Source: Candidatus Kerfeldbacteria bacterium
Lineage (GTDB): Bacteria > Patescibacteriota > Patescibacteriia > SBBC01 > JACPUP01
Assembly (NCBI GenBank): GCA_016192205.1
Contig: JACPUP010000050.1
Coordinates: forward strand, 1 to 33,269
Length of the DNA: 33,269 nucleotides
Direction: 5' to 3'
The position numbers were made by a program, and so were the translations under genes. Below the pieces are notes generated by a model that did no database searches, was not told the origin of the DNA, and saw nothing but the letters and a program-made list of their open reading frames with translations. Below, piece by piece: positions 14,012 through 24,000 of the stretch (position 1 is the first letter of the stretch; every line of letters begins with the position of its first letter).

Positions 14012-15149
14012 TCGTCACCTCCACGACCGAACGATACACGGCGAGCGTCTCTGAAGCAAGCCGCCGCCAGCTGTACTTTTTCACCTGCACGAAACCCCGC
14101 GCGCGGAGTTCTGCCAACTGGCGCGGACTCGCCAGCGTTTCCACGATCACACGCGCCATGTCATCGGGTCGTTTCGGATCGAAGTAGACGGCCGCATCAC
14201 CGAACACTTCGGGCAAGCACGAGCTGCGCGAGGACGCCACGGGCAGACCACAGCGCATGGCCTCGAGCCCAGGAAGGCCAAACCCTTCGGACAGCGAGGG
14301 GAAGACGTACAGCCCGGCTCCTCGGTAGAACGCCCCCAAGTCAGCGTCGGGGACGAACCCGGGGAAGACCACCTCGCGGCCGGGTTCCAGGTCGAGCGAC
14401 GCGGCAAAGGCTTGGAGCCGTTGGCGGAAATAATCGTCCTTGCCGGCAACGACCAGCACGAGGCGCGGATTGGCAGCGCGGACCCGAACCCACGCCCGCA
14501 GGAGCATTTCCAAGTTCTTGTGCGGGTACGCGTTGCCCACGTACAACACGTACCCAGGCCGGAGGTGGTACTTGGCGACAACCGCCTGGTCGGCCTGCTC
14601 GCTCGCCGGGGGGACGATGGCAGACGCGCCCTCATACGTGACGGCCACGCGCCGCGGGGAGATCGGAAAATGGCGCAGCAAGTTCTGCTTCGAGTACTCG
14701 GAAATGGTGATGATGCGCGCGGCCCGCTCGATGGCGCGACGGATGACGACATGGTAGGCCTTGCGCTTCAACCAGTACTGGGTCCGGCTCAAGGTTGAGG
14801 CGCGTTCTGTCGGAAAATCGTGGAGGATGAGATCGTGGACGGTGACGACGAACGGCTGGGGACTGAACACGGAAACGTTGAAATGCGGGAAGTGCAGCAC
14901 GTCAGCCTGGGCCCGCCGGAGGACGGGTGGGAAACGCAGCTGTTCGGTCAGCGTGTACCAGCGGTAGGGAAAGAGCACCCGTGTGACCTGCGGATGGTTG
15001 GCATAGACGTGGTATCCCTCGGGCCGGAGAAAGAGCGTCAGGCGGACATTGGCATCGAGGGCCAGGAGGTTGTCGATGAGTTCGGCCGTGTAGCGGCCCA
15101 AGCCGCTGCTCGACGGACCGAAAAACCGGGCATCGATCCCAACGTGCAT
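13998..15149 (-). CDS. Glycosyltransferase family 4
   Basis: A 383-residue GT-B glycosyltransferase. The N-terminal acceptor domain begins MHVGIDARFFG and has the G-loop SGLGRYTAEL. The C-terminal nucleotide-sugar domain has YVLYVGNAYPHKNLEMLL and the retaining GT4 E-x7-E motif in PSLSEGFGLPGLEAM. There is no membrane segment, so it acts at the cytoplasmic face, adding a sugar to the undecaprenyl-linked repeat unit. It starts 9 nt after the stop of the Wzz-like gene. Donor and acceptor sugars cannot be read from sequence. Confidence 0.93.
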   Translation of the reverse strand: MHVGIDARFFGPSSSGLGRYTAELIDNLLALDANVRLTLFLRPEGYHVYANHPQVTRVLFPYRWYTLTEQLRFPPVLRRAQADVLHFPHFNVSVFSPQPFVVTVHDLILHDFPTERASTLSRTQYWLKRKAYHVVIRRAIERAARIITISEYSKQNLLRHFPISPRRVAVTYEGASAIVPPASEQADQAVVAKYHLRPGYVLYVGNAYPHKNLEMLLRAWVRVRAANPRLVLVVAGKDDYFRQRLQAFAASLDLEPGREVVFPGFVPDADLGAFYRGAGLYVFPSLSEGFGLPGLEAMRCGLPVASSRSSCLPEVFGDAAVYFDPKRPDDMARVIVETLASPRQLAELRARGFVQVKKYSWRRLASETLAVYRSVVEVTNGTR

Positions 15150-15158
15150 ACCAAAACG

Positions 15159-15776
15159 TCACGCCTCGGTCGGGAGCGCTCGGAGGTACGCCAGGACGGA
15201 TACGGTCGACAACGCCACGAGAAACCCGGCCAGCAGCCCAGCGAACGTGTAGAGTAGGAGGTTCGGCCGCGTCGCCACGATGAGGGGATTCGTCCCAACG
15301 ATTTCGAACAGCGCCGTTTCATCGGCGGTCTGGTTGAGTGCGGCTGCGCGTTCCTGCATGGTGGTGGTAACGGCTTCAGCCAATATCGCGGCGCGCTCTT
15401 CCGTTGACTCTGCGAACGTCACAATGATGTTCTGGGCTGCTTCCTTCTTCGTCGAGAAACGCCGCACCAAGCTGTTCAGCGACGAGACGTCAACCGAGAG
15501 TCCGGCGTTGTCGTAGACTTCGCGCAAGACCGATGGGGTGGAAAACCAGCTCACCACCGTCTGGGAGAAGAGGTCGGCCGCCTGGATGGCGTAGTACCCG
15601 TCGTACTCGTACTGGTCGGTCGGGCCTTGATTGATGCGATTGACGGCAAAGGAGATCGATGTCTCGTACCGCACTGGACGGCTCCAGGCAACGACGAGTG
15701 CGGCCACGCCCGCCAGCAGCGTGACCACAATGATGAATGGCGTTGGGCGACGGATGAGGGAGGAAGTGAGACTCAT
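15159..15776 (-). CDS. Wzz-like polysaccharide chain-length/co-polymerase protein
   Basis: A 205-residue inner-membrane protein with the Wzz layout. A first membrane helix lies at about 13-31 (FIIVVTLLAGVAALVVAW). An extracytoplasmic helical domain begins YETSISFAVNR and has a coil at about 110-150. A second helix lies at about 175-197 (LLLYTFAGLLAGFLVALSTVSVL). It is shorter than enterobacterial Wzz and lacks a tyrosine-kinase domain. It should set polymer length or aid export. Its ATG overlaps the upstream glycosyltransferase stop by 4 nt (15773-15776), indicating translational coupling. Confidence 0.82.
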   Translation of the reverse strand: MSLTSSLIRRPTPFIIVVTLLAGVAALVVAWSRPVRYETSISFAVNRINQGPTDQYEYDGYYAIQAADLFSQTVVSWFSTPSVLREVYDNAGLSVDVSSLNSLVRRFSTKKEAAQNIIVTFAESTEERAAILAEAVTTTMQERAAALNQTADETALFEIVGTNPLIVATRPNLLLYTFAGLLAGFLVALSTVSVLAYLRALPTEA

Positions 15777-16882
15777 AGGTCATGGTCCTTTCGAAATGAT
15801 TCCCAGGTGGTGGAGACAAATGATTGGAAACGCTCTTGGAAGCGCTGCGTGTCGAAGCGCAACGCGTGCTCGCGAATGGCCGGCGGTGAAAACCGCTCGG
15901 GCTGGAAACGGATGATGGCATCAGCCAATGACTCCCAGGTTGGCTGGTGGAAGAACGTTCCGGTTACCCCTTCGATGACGGTCTCGAGCGCGCCACCACG
16001 ACCGTACGCGATGACCGGCCGTCCCGAGGCCATCGATTCGATGGCCGTGATTCCGAAGTCCTCTTCCTGCGGATTGATGAACCCGACCGCGCGCGCATAC
16101 AACGTGGCGCGGTCTTCCTCGCTCACTTTCCCGAGCAACTCGACGTTTTTCGCGGCCAGATTCTTGAGGAATGTGTACTCTGGCCCAACGCCGAATATTT
16201 TCAACGGGATCCCGAGCTTGTTGAACGCACGGATGGACAGATCGAACCGCTTATAGGGTACCAGCCGACCGCCCATAAGGTAATACGACTCCGGGTGACT
16301 CGCAATGGCGAAACGGCTCGTGTCCACCGGTGGGTAGATGACCGTGCTGTCACGGCGGTAGTACTTGGCAATCCGTCGCTGAACCGGCTTGGAATTGGCC
16401 ACGAACGTATCGACCCGATCAGCCGCCAGCCGATCCCATTGGCGAATCCGACTGAGAAACAGTGGCAGGATAGATTTGATCACGCGGTTGGTGGGAAATT
16501 CCTGCAGGTAGCTGTGCGTGTCCGACCACAGGTAACGGGTCGGAGTATGGCAGTAGCAGAGGTGGAGCGTATCCGGCCGCGTGATAACCCCCTTGGCGAA
16601 CGACGCGGTGGACGAGATGACGACGTCGTAGTCCATGACGTCGTAGCTCTCGACCGCGATGGGCATGAGCGACAAGAACCACTGGTACTTCCGCCGCCCC
16701 AGCGGCAGCGATTGGAGGAACGACGTCCGAATATCCTTGCCCCGGAAGGCGGGATTGGCATGGCGCTCGTCGTAGACCAACGTGAATGTGGGCGCGTCTG
16801 GATAGAGTTCCTGGAGCACGCGCAAGACGAGCTCGGCGCCCCCGTCCTGGGCCAGGTGATCGTGGACCAACGCGACGCGCAT
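15773..16882 (-). CDS. Glycosyltransferase family 4, WbaZ-like
   Basis: A 369-residue GT-B enzyme. MRVALVHDHLAQDGGAELV at the N-terminus, the CYCHTPTRYLW motif, NSKPVQRRIAKYY and MGGRLVPYKRFDL in the middle, and the E-x7-E motif in PQEEDFGITAIESM resemble the WbaZ/mannosyltransferase branch of GT4. It is expected to act in the cytoplasm after the phosphoglycosyl transferase primes the lipid carrier. ATG 16882 is chosen because it lies 1 nt after the upstream stop and gives the canonical N-terminus. Sugar specificity (mannose by family analogy) is unproven. Confidence 0.92.
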   Translation of the reverse strand: MRVALVHDHLAQDGGAELVLRVLQELYPDAPTFTLVYDERHANPAFRGKDIRTSFLQSLPLGRRKYQWFLSLMPIAVESYDVMDYDVVISSTASFAKGVITRPDTLHLCYCHTPTRYLWSDTHSYLQEFPTNRVIKSILPLFLSRIRQWDRLAADRVDTFVANSKPVQRRIAKYYRRDSTVIYPPVDTSRFAIASHPESYYLMGGRLVPYKRFDLSIRAFNKLGIPLKIFGVGPEYTFLKNLAAKNVELLGKVSEEDRATLYARAVGFINPQEEDFGITAIESMASGRPVIAYGRGGALETVIEGVTGTFFHQPTWESLADAIIRFQPERFSPPAIREHALRFDTQRFQERFQSFVSTTWESFRKDHDL

Positions 16883-16883
16883 G

Positions 16884-18278
16884 CTAACTCGCCGACTTCG
16901 CCGCCAGCACCACCAACGGGGTGCGCAACAGAATCTGGAGGTCGATCCGCAGCGACCAATTCTCAATGTAGAAGGTGTCGAGCCGCACCTCCTCTTCGAA
17001 GGACAAATCCGACCGGCCGGAAATTTGTGCCATCCCGGTAATCCCTGGCTTGATTTCCAACAGCTTCAAGTGATGCTTCTCGTACTTGGCGACCTCTTCC
17101 GGTTCATGCGGCCGCGGACCAACGAGGGACATCTGACCCCGAATGACGTTCCAGAGCTGCGGCAACTCGTCGATGGAGAAGCGACGGATGAACCGGCCCA
17201 CGCGCGTGACACGCGGATCATTTTTTATTTTGAACAGCGGTCCGTCCCCGCGTTCATTCAGCGCAACGAGATTCTGCTTCAGCGCCTGCGCGTTCTTGAC
17301 CATCGACCGGAACTTGTAGACAACAAAGGGCTTCCCCTTCTCACCGATGCGCTGGAGCGAGAGGAAGACCGACCCTTCCGAGTCGAGCTTTACCGCGATC
17401 GCCGTCACGACGAACACGGGCGAGAGGATGGTGAGCAGCAGCGTCCCGAAGACCGCATCAAACACACGCTTGAGGATTCGTCCCCACCCATCAAGGGCCG
17501 TCCGGCGAATTTCCAAGATAGGTACACCGCCGATGGCGCTGATGTCAATGTTCGAGACTTGCGCGTCAAAAATGTCCGCCGCGTACTTGAAGATGATATG
17601 GTGTTGCGCGGCAAAATCCAGCAGGCGCTGCCGGTGCGCACGATCGAGCTGCGGGTCGGCAATCACGATCTCGTCGAAATGCAGCAGCGCGCGTTTCTCC
17701 GCGAGCGTGGCCAGGGCTGCATCCGAGGCATCATCGAGCCGCTGGACGACCTTGAACCCTAACAGTTTATTGGTCGCGAGGTAGCCGATGAGGTCCTCGG
17801 TGGTCTGATCGGAACCGACGACCACGATCTGGTGGACACCGATGCCTTTCCGGAAGAACGCATGCTGGATGGCCCGCACCACCAGGCGGCCGAACGAGAC
17901 GAAGAGCATCGCCAACACCCAGCCAGCTAGGATGATGAACCGCGAGGAGAACAGGTCACGGTTGAAAAACGTCAGCAGGACGATGAGGACGAATCCGGTT
18001 GAGCAGGCCAGGAAAATTTTAGCTATCTCGTCAACCGCCCGCCGTGTGGCGCGGAAAGCGTACAACCCTGACATGGCAAAGATGGCGATCCAGCCGACGA
18101 GCACGAGCACGATAATGCGGGCGAACTCACCGAACGGGAGTTCGTACAACACCGGACGGATATCGGTCAGCGCGGTGAAACGCAGGTAGTACGCAACGCT
18201 CGCTGCGGCGAGCAGCATGAGAATATCAACCGGAACGAGGAGGGCTGAAAACGCAAGCTCAGAACGTTTCATACGCAT
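16884..18278 (-). CDS. Polyprenyl glycosylphosphotransferase (exopolysaccharide priming enzyme, WbaP/WcaJ-like)
   Basis: A 464-residue enzyme. Four to five membrane helices lie in the first 120 residues. A CoA-binding-like cytoplasmic domain covers about 130-250 (HQIVVVGSDQTTEDLIGYL). The phosphoglycosyl transferase domain covers about 270-464: KRVFDAVFGTLLLTILSP re-entrant helix, YKFRSM, the catalytic Asp-Glu in SIDELPQLWNV, SLVGPRPHEPEEV and PGITGMAQISGR. It transfers sugar-1-phosphate to undecaprenyl phosphate and begins repeat-unit assembly. ATG 18278 (MRMKRSEL) or 18272 are both possible. The former directly abuts the hairpin 18279-18300. No Shine-Dalgarno or own promoter is visible, so transcription may continue from rnpB. 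Confidence 0.93.
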   Translation of the reverse strand: MRMKRSELAFSALLVPVDILMLLAAASVAYYLRFTALTDIRPVLYELPFGEFARIIVLVLVGWIAIFAMSGLYAFRATRRAVDEIAKIFLACSTGFVLIVLLTFFNRDLFSSRFIILAGWVLAMLFVSFGRLVVRAIQHAFFRKGIGVHQIVVVGSDQTTEDLIGYLATNKLLGFKVVQRLDDASDAALATLAEKRALLHFDEIVIADPQLDRAHRQRLLDFAAQHHIIFKYAADIFDAQVSNIDISAIGGVPILEIRRTALDGWGRILKRVFDAVFGTLLLTILSPVFVVTAIAVKLDSEGSVFLSLQRIGEKGKPFVVYKFRSMVKNAQALKQNLVALNERGDGPLFKIKNDPRVTRVGRFIRRFSIDELPQLWNVIRGQMSLVGPRPHEPEEVAKYEKHHLKLLEIKPGITGMAQISGRSDLSFEEEVRLDTFYIENWSLRIDLQILLRTPLVVLAAKSAS

Positions 18279-18300
18279 GACCCCGCATGGCAGCGGGGTC
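18279..18300 (-). terminator. Hairpin between rnpB and the exopolysaccharide operon
   Basis: A perfect 8-bp stem, GACCCCGC and GCGGGGTC, around a 6-nt loop, 14 nt after the rnpB 3' end and touching ATG 18278. It has no U-tract. It could be a weak terminator, a processing signal, or a structure limiting translation of the first operon gene. Confidence 0.5.
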
Positions 18301-18314
18301 TCTCTGGTCGAGGC

Positions 18315-18893
18315 TTGCCGGAGAAAGCCTGTAAGCCGAATTCTGTCCACCTCCGCCAAGGCTCCGGCGGACAAGTTCTTCGTTGAACGTGCCTGCCAGC
18401 CGAGGCCTCGGCGAAGGCTGGATGATCATCTCTCTGGTCCGGCCATTGCTGACCGGTTCTAGCGACCAACCCGTCCCGCCGGAAAGCGGGACCTACTTGG
18501 TCTTGCACCGGGTAGGGTTTGCCCCAGTCCGATTTCACAATCGGTCTGCGTGGGCTCTTACATCCACCTCCGTCCGGGTTGAGCCGGACTTTGGCGGACG
18601 AGTCGTCATCCGACTCCCCACGATTTCACCCTTGCCGTGTCCCGATAAGGAAGGACGTCAGGCGGTATGTTTCTGTTGCCAGCGCTGCCCGTCCTTACGA
18701 ACAGGCAGGCTGCGACCGAGCGCGGTTCGACTTTCCCTGGGCTTCGTTCAAGTTCAAAGATTCGCGCGAGCGCCTTTGACACTTCTACTCCCGGTCCCCG
18801 TTAGGGACTACCCATTTTCAAGGTGTTCGGACTTTCCTCTCCCCGCGACGCCGCAAAGCGAGCGGACAGCGATCATCCGGCTTTCTCCGGCAA
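18315..18893 (-). ncRNA. rnpB: RNase P RNA, bacterial type A, enlarged
   Basis: The catalytic RNA of RNase P, which matures tRNA 5' ends. The diagnostic blocks appear in order on the minus strand: GAGGAAAGTCC (18829-18839), ACAGAAACATACCGCC (near 18661-18676), AAGGGTGAAA (near 18627-18636), GCAAGACCAAGTAGG, and ACAGAATTCGGCTTACAGGC (18327-18346) at the 3' end. P1 is a perfect 15-bp helix between 18879-18893 and 18315-18329. P2 is CTGTCC/GGACAG. At about 579 nt it is far longer than the 377-nt E. coli RNA. About 100 nt extra lie between the first two blocks, and about 70 nt extra (18351-18421) lie before the 3' strand of P2. Ends are set by P1 and are accurate to a few bases. Confidence 0.95.
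18351..18421 (-). repeat. Two palindromic inserts within rnpB
   Basis: TCCGCC/GGCGGA with an 8-nt loop (18352-18371), and CCAGCC/GGCTGG enclosing the nested palindrome GCCGAGGCCTCGGC (18396-18421). They sit between the conserved AGATGA-type J18/2 segment and the 3' strand of P2, where E. coli RNase P RNA has no comparable insert. The GCCGAGG..CCTCGGC style resembles short palindromic repeats I associate with candidate-phyla genomes (from memory, not searched). Confidence 0.65.
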
Positions 18894-18898
18894 CCGAT

Positions 18899-18927
18899 AC
18901 TATACCCGACAATACCCGCACTGTCAA
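18899..18927 (-). promoter_or_regulatory. rnpB promoter
   Basis: Consensus TTGACA (18922-18927), exactly 17 nt, then TATAGT (18899-18904). The predicted start, 6-7 nt downstream, coincides with the first base of helix P1 (18893/18892), which fixes the RNA 5' end. This is the strongest promoter in the window. Confidence 0.88.
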
Positions 18928-18952
18928 TGCGGGGTTGGATCAAGGAATGCAC

Positions 18953-20203
18953 CTACGACAGAAATCGCACTGCGCCGGACCGCACGGCCTCGTCGGCGTA
19001 CAAGAACATCCCGGCTGACCAGGCCTGTTCGACGAACCCGCGCGGCTCGCCTGTTTGACCGTGGAACCATTCGTTGAACTCCCACTCCACCGTCTTGCCC
19101 CGGCGGTTGAGCTCGGCCAGCTGCGCCAGCTCGCGCTTCGCCTCCACCATCCGCCCCGCCTTGACGAGCGCGGCCACGTAGAACCCGCCAATGAACGGCC
19201 AGATGCCACCGTTGTGGTACTGGTGCGGCAAGTTGAGGTTGCCAAAACGGTAGTAATACCGCCAGTCCTTCTGGTTCGGATGGATGGGCGGATCAATGGC
19301 GCGGATGGGAAATGGTTTGGCCAGGCCGCGACGCTCGATGAACGCCAGAATGGCCTTCCCCTGGAGTGGTGAGGCCACGCCCGTCAAGATGGCGAGGAGG
19401 TTGCCGAGCGTATCGAACCACTCGCCAAAGTCCTTGAACGTCACGTACGGCAAATAGTACGATGCAGCGCGGAGGATGGTCTTTTTGGGCAGGATGAGCT
19501 TCCGGCCCAGGCGATCCTTCCCCGAGACGAACCGATTGAAGTAGCTCCGCTGGATAATGGCGGAGAGGTCTTGGTCTGGTGTGTACCACAGAAAATCGTT
19601 GACCTGCCGTTTGACACCGGTACTTAACGCCCGATAGCTCCGGGCGCGTGCTGCCTGGCCGAGTTGGCGCGCCCACCGGCTGGCTCGCGCCAGCGCAGCC
19701 GCGTACAGGACATTGAGCGTCAAAGCTTTATCGCGGACAGCGAACTGGTCTTCCCAGTCCGCGCCCTCGCGCATGTGAATAAGCCCGCTCTGGTCCACGT
19801 CCTGGTGGGCGTACCAGTCGAGCGTTTTCGTCACCGATGGCCAGAGCCGGCGCAGGAACGCTCGGTCGCGGTGTCGCTCGGCGACAGCCGTAATGCCGAT
19901 GACGTACCAGAGGCCGCTGTCCGCACCGGCAGTGTAATTCGGGCGCCGCGTCTCGACTGAAACGTTGTTCGGAATGAGGCCCAGGGGCGTCTGGAATGTG
20001 GCGAGCGCGGCAATGCTTGAACGGATAGCCGTCTGCAGTCGGGCGTCATCAACGAAGAGCGCGCCGAGTGCAGCAATCATGCTGTCACGTGCCCAAACTT
20101 GATAGTGCTCGGACGGTCGGGCCGACGCCTTGATGCCGAGAGGATGCGTGCAGTCGCGCAGGACGCGGGTGGCTTCAACGCGGGCTTGTGCGATGAGATT
20201 CAT
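18953..20203 (-). CDS. Six-hairpin glycoside hydrolase (GH100/amylo-alpha-1,6-glucosidase-like)
   Basis: A 416-residue cytoplasmic protein with the repeated helix pattern of an (alpha/alpha)6 barrel. Characteristic segments are HYQVWARDSMIAALGALF near residue 33, a probable catalytic acid in EGADWEDQFAVRDKAL, HNGGIWPFIGGFYVAAL, and EWEFNEWFHGQTGE near the C-terminus. The pattern resembles alkaline/neutral invertases (GH100) and the glucosidase half of glycogen debranching enzymes; I cannot decide between them. ATG 20203 is supported by AAGGAG six bases upstream. It is last in the glycolysis/recJ operon, fitting a role in feeding sugar to glycolysis (inference). No signal peptide. Confidence 0.8.
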   Translation of the reverse strand: MNLIAQARVEATRVLRDCTHPLGIKASARPSEHYQVWARDSMIAALGALFVDDARLQTAIRSSIAALATFQTPLGLIPNNVSVETRRPNYTAGADSGLWYVIGITAVAERHRDRAFLRRLWPSVTKTLDWYAHQDVDQSGLIHMREGADWEDQFAVRDKALTLNVLYAAALARASRWARQLGQAARARSYRALSTGVKRQVNDFLWYTPDQDLSAIIQRSYFNRFVSGKDRLGRKLILPKKTILRAASYYLPYVTFKDFGEWFDTLGNLLAILTGVASPLQGKAILAFIERRGLAKPFPIRAIDPPIHPNQKDWRYYYRFGNLNLPHQYHNGGIWPFIGGFYVAALVKAGRMVEAKRELAQLAELNRRGKTVEWEFNEWFHGQTGEPRGFVEQAWSAGMFLYADEAVRSGAVRFLS

Positions 20204-20261
20204 GCGACACTCCTTCGGGCGACCGGCCGGGCCGCCCGCACCATAGTCGAGAGCACCGCGC

Positions 20262-20675
20262 TCATGAACCTGCTGCCTCGTCAAGAGCTTCATTCACGAG
20301 CCGATCCGCAGCCGTGTTCTCCTCGCGGGGGACGTGGGTAAACGTCACGCGATCAAACTCCTGGCAGAGATTGTGGACCTTCACAAACCACACGCCGAGC
20401 TCCTGGTTCTTCATTTTGTACTGACGATTGAGCTGCTTCACCACGAGTTCCGAGTCGAGGAAACACGCAACCTGCGTCGCGCCGAGTCGCTTGGCCTCCT
20501 CTAATCCCATGAGCAGGGCTTGATACTCGGCCTGATTATTCGTCGCTTCGCCCAGGGAGCGCTTCAGGGCGGCGACCGTCTTCCCTCCCTCCCTGAGGAC
20601 AGCGCCCGCACCGGCCGGCCCAGGATTGCCGCGGGCGCCGCCGTCACTGTAGAGGGTCAGGTGTTTCGTCTTCAT
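20262..20675 (-). CDS. Ribonuclease HI family protein
   Basis: A 137-residue RNase H fold protein with the full catalytic set: D11 (LYSDGGARGNPGPAG), E50 (TNNQAEYQAL), D74 (FLDSELVVKQL) and D124 (NTAADRLVNEA). The spacing and lack of a basic-protrusion helix match the short Rv2228c/ypdQ-type RNase HI rather than E. coli RnhA. It should remove RNA from RNA-DNA hybrids, which suits its position next to recJ. ATG 20675 lies inside the 3' end of recJ (32-nt overlap); a TTG at 20693 would add six residues. No Shine-Dalgarno is visible, so coupling to recJ translation is likely. Confidence 0.92.
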   Translation of the reverse strand: MKTKHLTLYSDGGARGNPGPAGAGAVLREGGKTVAALKRSLGEATNNQAEYQALLMGLEEAKRLGATQVACFLDSELVVKQLNRQYKMKNQELGVWFVKVHNLCQEFDRVTFTHVPREENTAADRLVNEALDEAAGS

Positions 20676-22401
20676 GCGAATGCCGGGCATCAATCATCTT
20701 CAGTTCAATTTCACGGTTGCCGTTCCACTCATGGACGCCAACCTCGTAGACGACGTCTATTGTATCACCGACCGTCAGCCGCTCGCCATGCTCGCCGAAC
20801 GTAAAGCCAATCATTTTCCGCACGATGTGGTCGCCGCCCGTGACCGCGAGCTTGAGGTGCTGCAAGTCGCCCCCGACGCGTTCAATGGCCGTCACGACGA
20901 CGCCACGGGCAAGGAAGCGTGGTTTCCGATTCCCCACGCCGTAGGGCTCGAGCACCTCCAACCGTTCGACGAGTTCCCAGGTGACATCTTCAATTGCCAG
21001 GACCGCATCGATGACGAGCGATGGTCGAGCATCAATCCCCTTCAGCCGACGGGCCACAACGCGCGACACCTGGCGCTCAAAGGCTGTTCGGCCCGCGCGC
21101 GATTTGAGTGTGAACCCGCAGGCTTGCTCATGGCCGCCGTACCGACTCAAGAGCGACCGGACTTCAGCCAGCGTTTCGATGATGTTCAGCGACTCGATCG
21201 AGCGGCCCGAGGCGACCGTCTCGCCATTGAGCGATCCAAAGACGAACGCCGGTTTGCCGTAGTGCTGGACGAGCTTCCCCGCCACCAAACCGAGGAGGCC
21301 CGGCGACCAGGCCGCATCACCGGCAAAGACTACCGGACCAGCTGGCTGCTCACCAATCTGCTGACGCGAGGCGTCGTAGACGAGCTTGGTCAGCTTCTGA
21401 CGCTCTGTATTCGTGCTCGTGAGGTCGTCGCTCAATGCCGCCGCTTCGGTTTCCTCCGTGCTCATGAGCAGCCGGAAGGCGGTTGAGGCATGATTGAGGC
21501 GGCCGGCCGAGTTGATCCGCGGGCCAATGACAAACGCAACGTCCTCGGCGGTCAGCCGTTCAACCTGCTTGCGCGCCGTGCGGATGAGCGCGTGGAGACC
21601 CAACCGTCGCGTTTTGCGTAGGACGGTCAACCCGTAGCTGACGAGCGTCCGGTTTTCGCCCAGGAGCGGCACCATGTCGGCAATGGTTGAGATCGTCACG
21701 AGGTCGAGGAGCCACTTCTCCCAGCCCTCGGGCAGCTCGCGCCCAAACGTCCGGCCATACGCCGTCTTCTGGAGGAGCGCCTGGACGACCTTGAACGCCA
21801 CGCCGGCTGCCGAGAGCCCTTGGAACGGGTAGGTTTCTCCGGTGAACCACGGGTTGATCAAGGCGTAGGGCTGGGGTCGTTCGGGCGGTTCGTGGTGATG
21901 GTCGGTCACGATGAGATCGAGGCCGAGCTCGGCGGCACGAGCAATTTCAACGACATTCGACGAACCACAGTCGACGGTCACAATGACTTTTGCGCCGCGC
22001 TTGGCTATTGCTTCAATGGCGTTGAGATGTAAACCGTATCCTTCGGTGTGGCGGTACGGGATGTAGACGTCCCAACGGGCACCGAGCGCCCGGAACGTTT
22101 CGGCCAGCGTCGCCGACGCGCAAACGCCATCGGCATCGTAATCGCCGTAGACGACAATGAGCTCTTTGCGCTCGACGGCAGCGATGAGTCGCTCGACCAC
22201 CCGCTCCATCTCACGGAACCGGAATGGATCATGGACATCCTGACTCCAGTCCGGGTGGAGAAATTCGTCCACGGCCGCTTGGGTCGTCAACCCGCGACGG
22301 ACCACCAGGCCGACGAGCACCGGATGGAGCTCGGGAAACTCGCGCGCGCTGTCCGGTGGCGCGGGCGGTGCCAGTTGCCATTGTCGATTCGTGAAACGCA
22401 T
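20644..22401 (-). CDS. recJ: Single-stranded-DNA-specific exonuclease RecJ
   Basis: A 585-residue DHH/DHHA1 nuclease of typical RecJ length. DHH-family metal motifs are visible: VYGDYDADGVCASATL (motif I), VTVDCGSSN, and VTDHHHEPPE (motif III, DHH). The DHHA1 half has GRLNHASTAFRLL, FAGDAAWSPGLLGLVAGKL and a glycine-rich GGHEQACGF motif. A C-terminal OB-fold-like region carries ERVGGDLQHLKLAV. RecJ degrades 5' ends of single-stranded DNA in recombination and mismatch repair. It starts 3 nt after the gpmI stop and overlaps the RNase H gene by 32 nt. Confidence 0.96.
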   Translation of the reverse strand: MRFTNRQWQLAPPAPPDSAREFPELHPVLVGLVVRRGLTTQAAVDEFLHPDWSQDVHDPFRFREMERVVERLIAAVERKELIVVYGDYDADGVCASATLAETFRALGARWDVYIPYRHTEGYGLHLNAIEAIAKRGAKVIVTVDCGSSNVVEIARAAELGLDLIVTDHHHEPPERPQPYALINPWFTGETYPFQGLSAAGVAFKVVQALLQKTAYGRTFGRELPEGWEKWLLDLVTISTIADMVPLLGENRTLVSYGLTVLRKTRRLGLHALIRTARKQVERLTAEDVAFVIGPRINSAGRLNHASTAFRLLMSTEETEAAALSDDLTSTNTERQKLTKLVYDASRQQIGEQPAGPVVFAGDAAWSPGLLGLVAGKLVQHYGKPAFVFGSLNGETVASGRSIESLNIIETLAEVRSLLSRYGGHEQACGFTLKSRAGRTAFERQVSRVVARRLKGIDARPSLVIDAVLAIEDVTWELVERLEVLEPYGVGNRKPRFLARGVVVTAIERVGGDLQHLKLAVTGGDHIVRKMIGFTFGEHGERLTVGDTIDVVYEVGVHEWNGNREIELKMIDARHSHEDETPDPLQ

Positions 22402-22404
22402 CGG

Positions 22405-23990
<1,586 letters not shown>

Positions 23991-24000
<10 letters not shown>

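Noticed and set aside
18269..18538. Open frames in the 3' half of rnpB
   Set aside because: They are translations of RNase P RNA and its palindromic inserts (FAEASAG-type artefact); the RNA signature explains the region.
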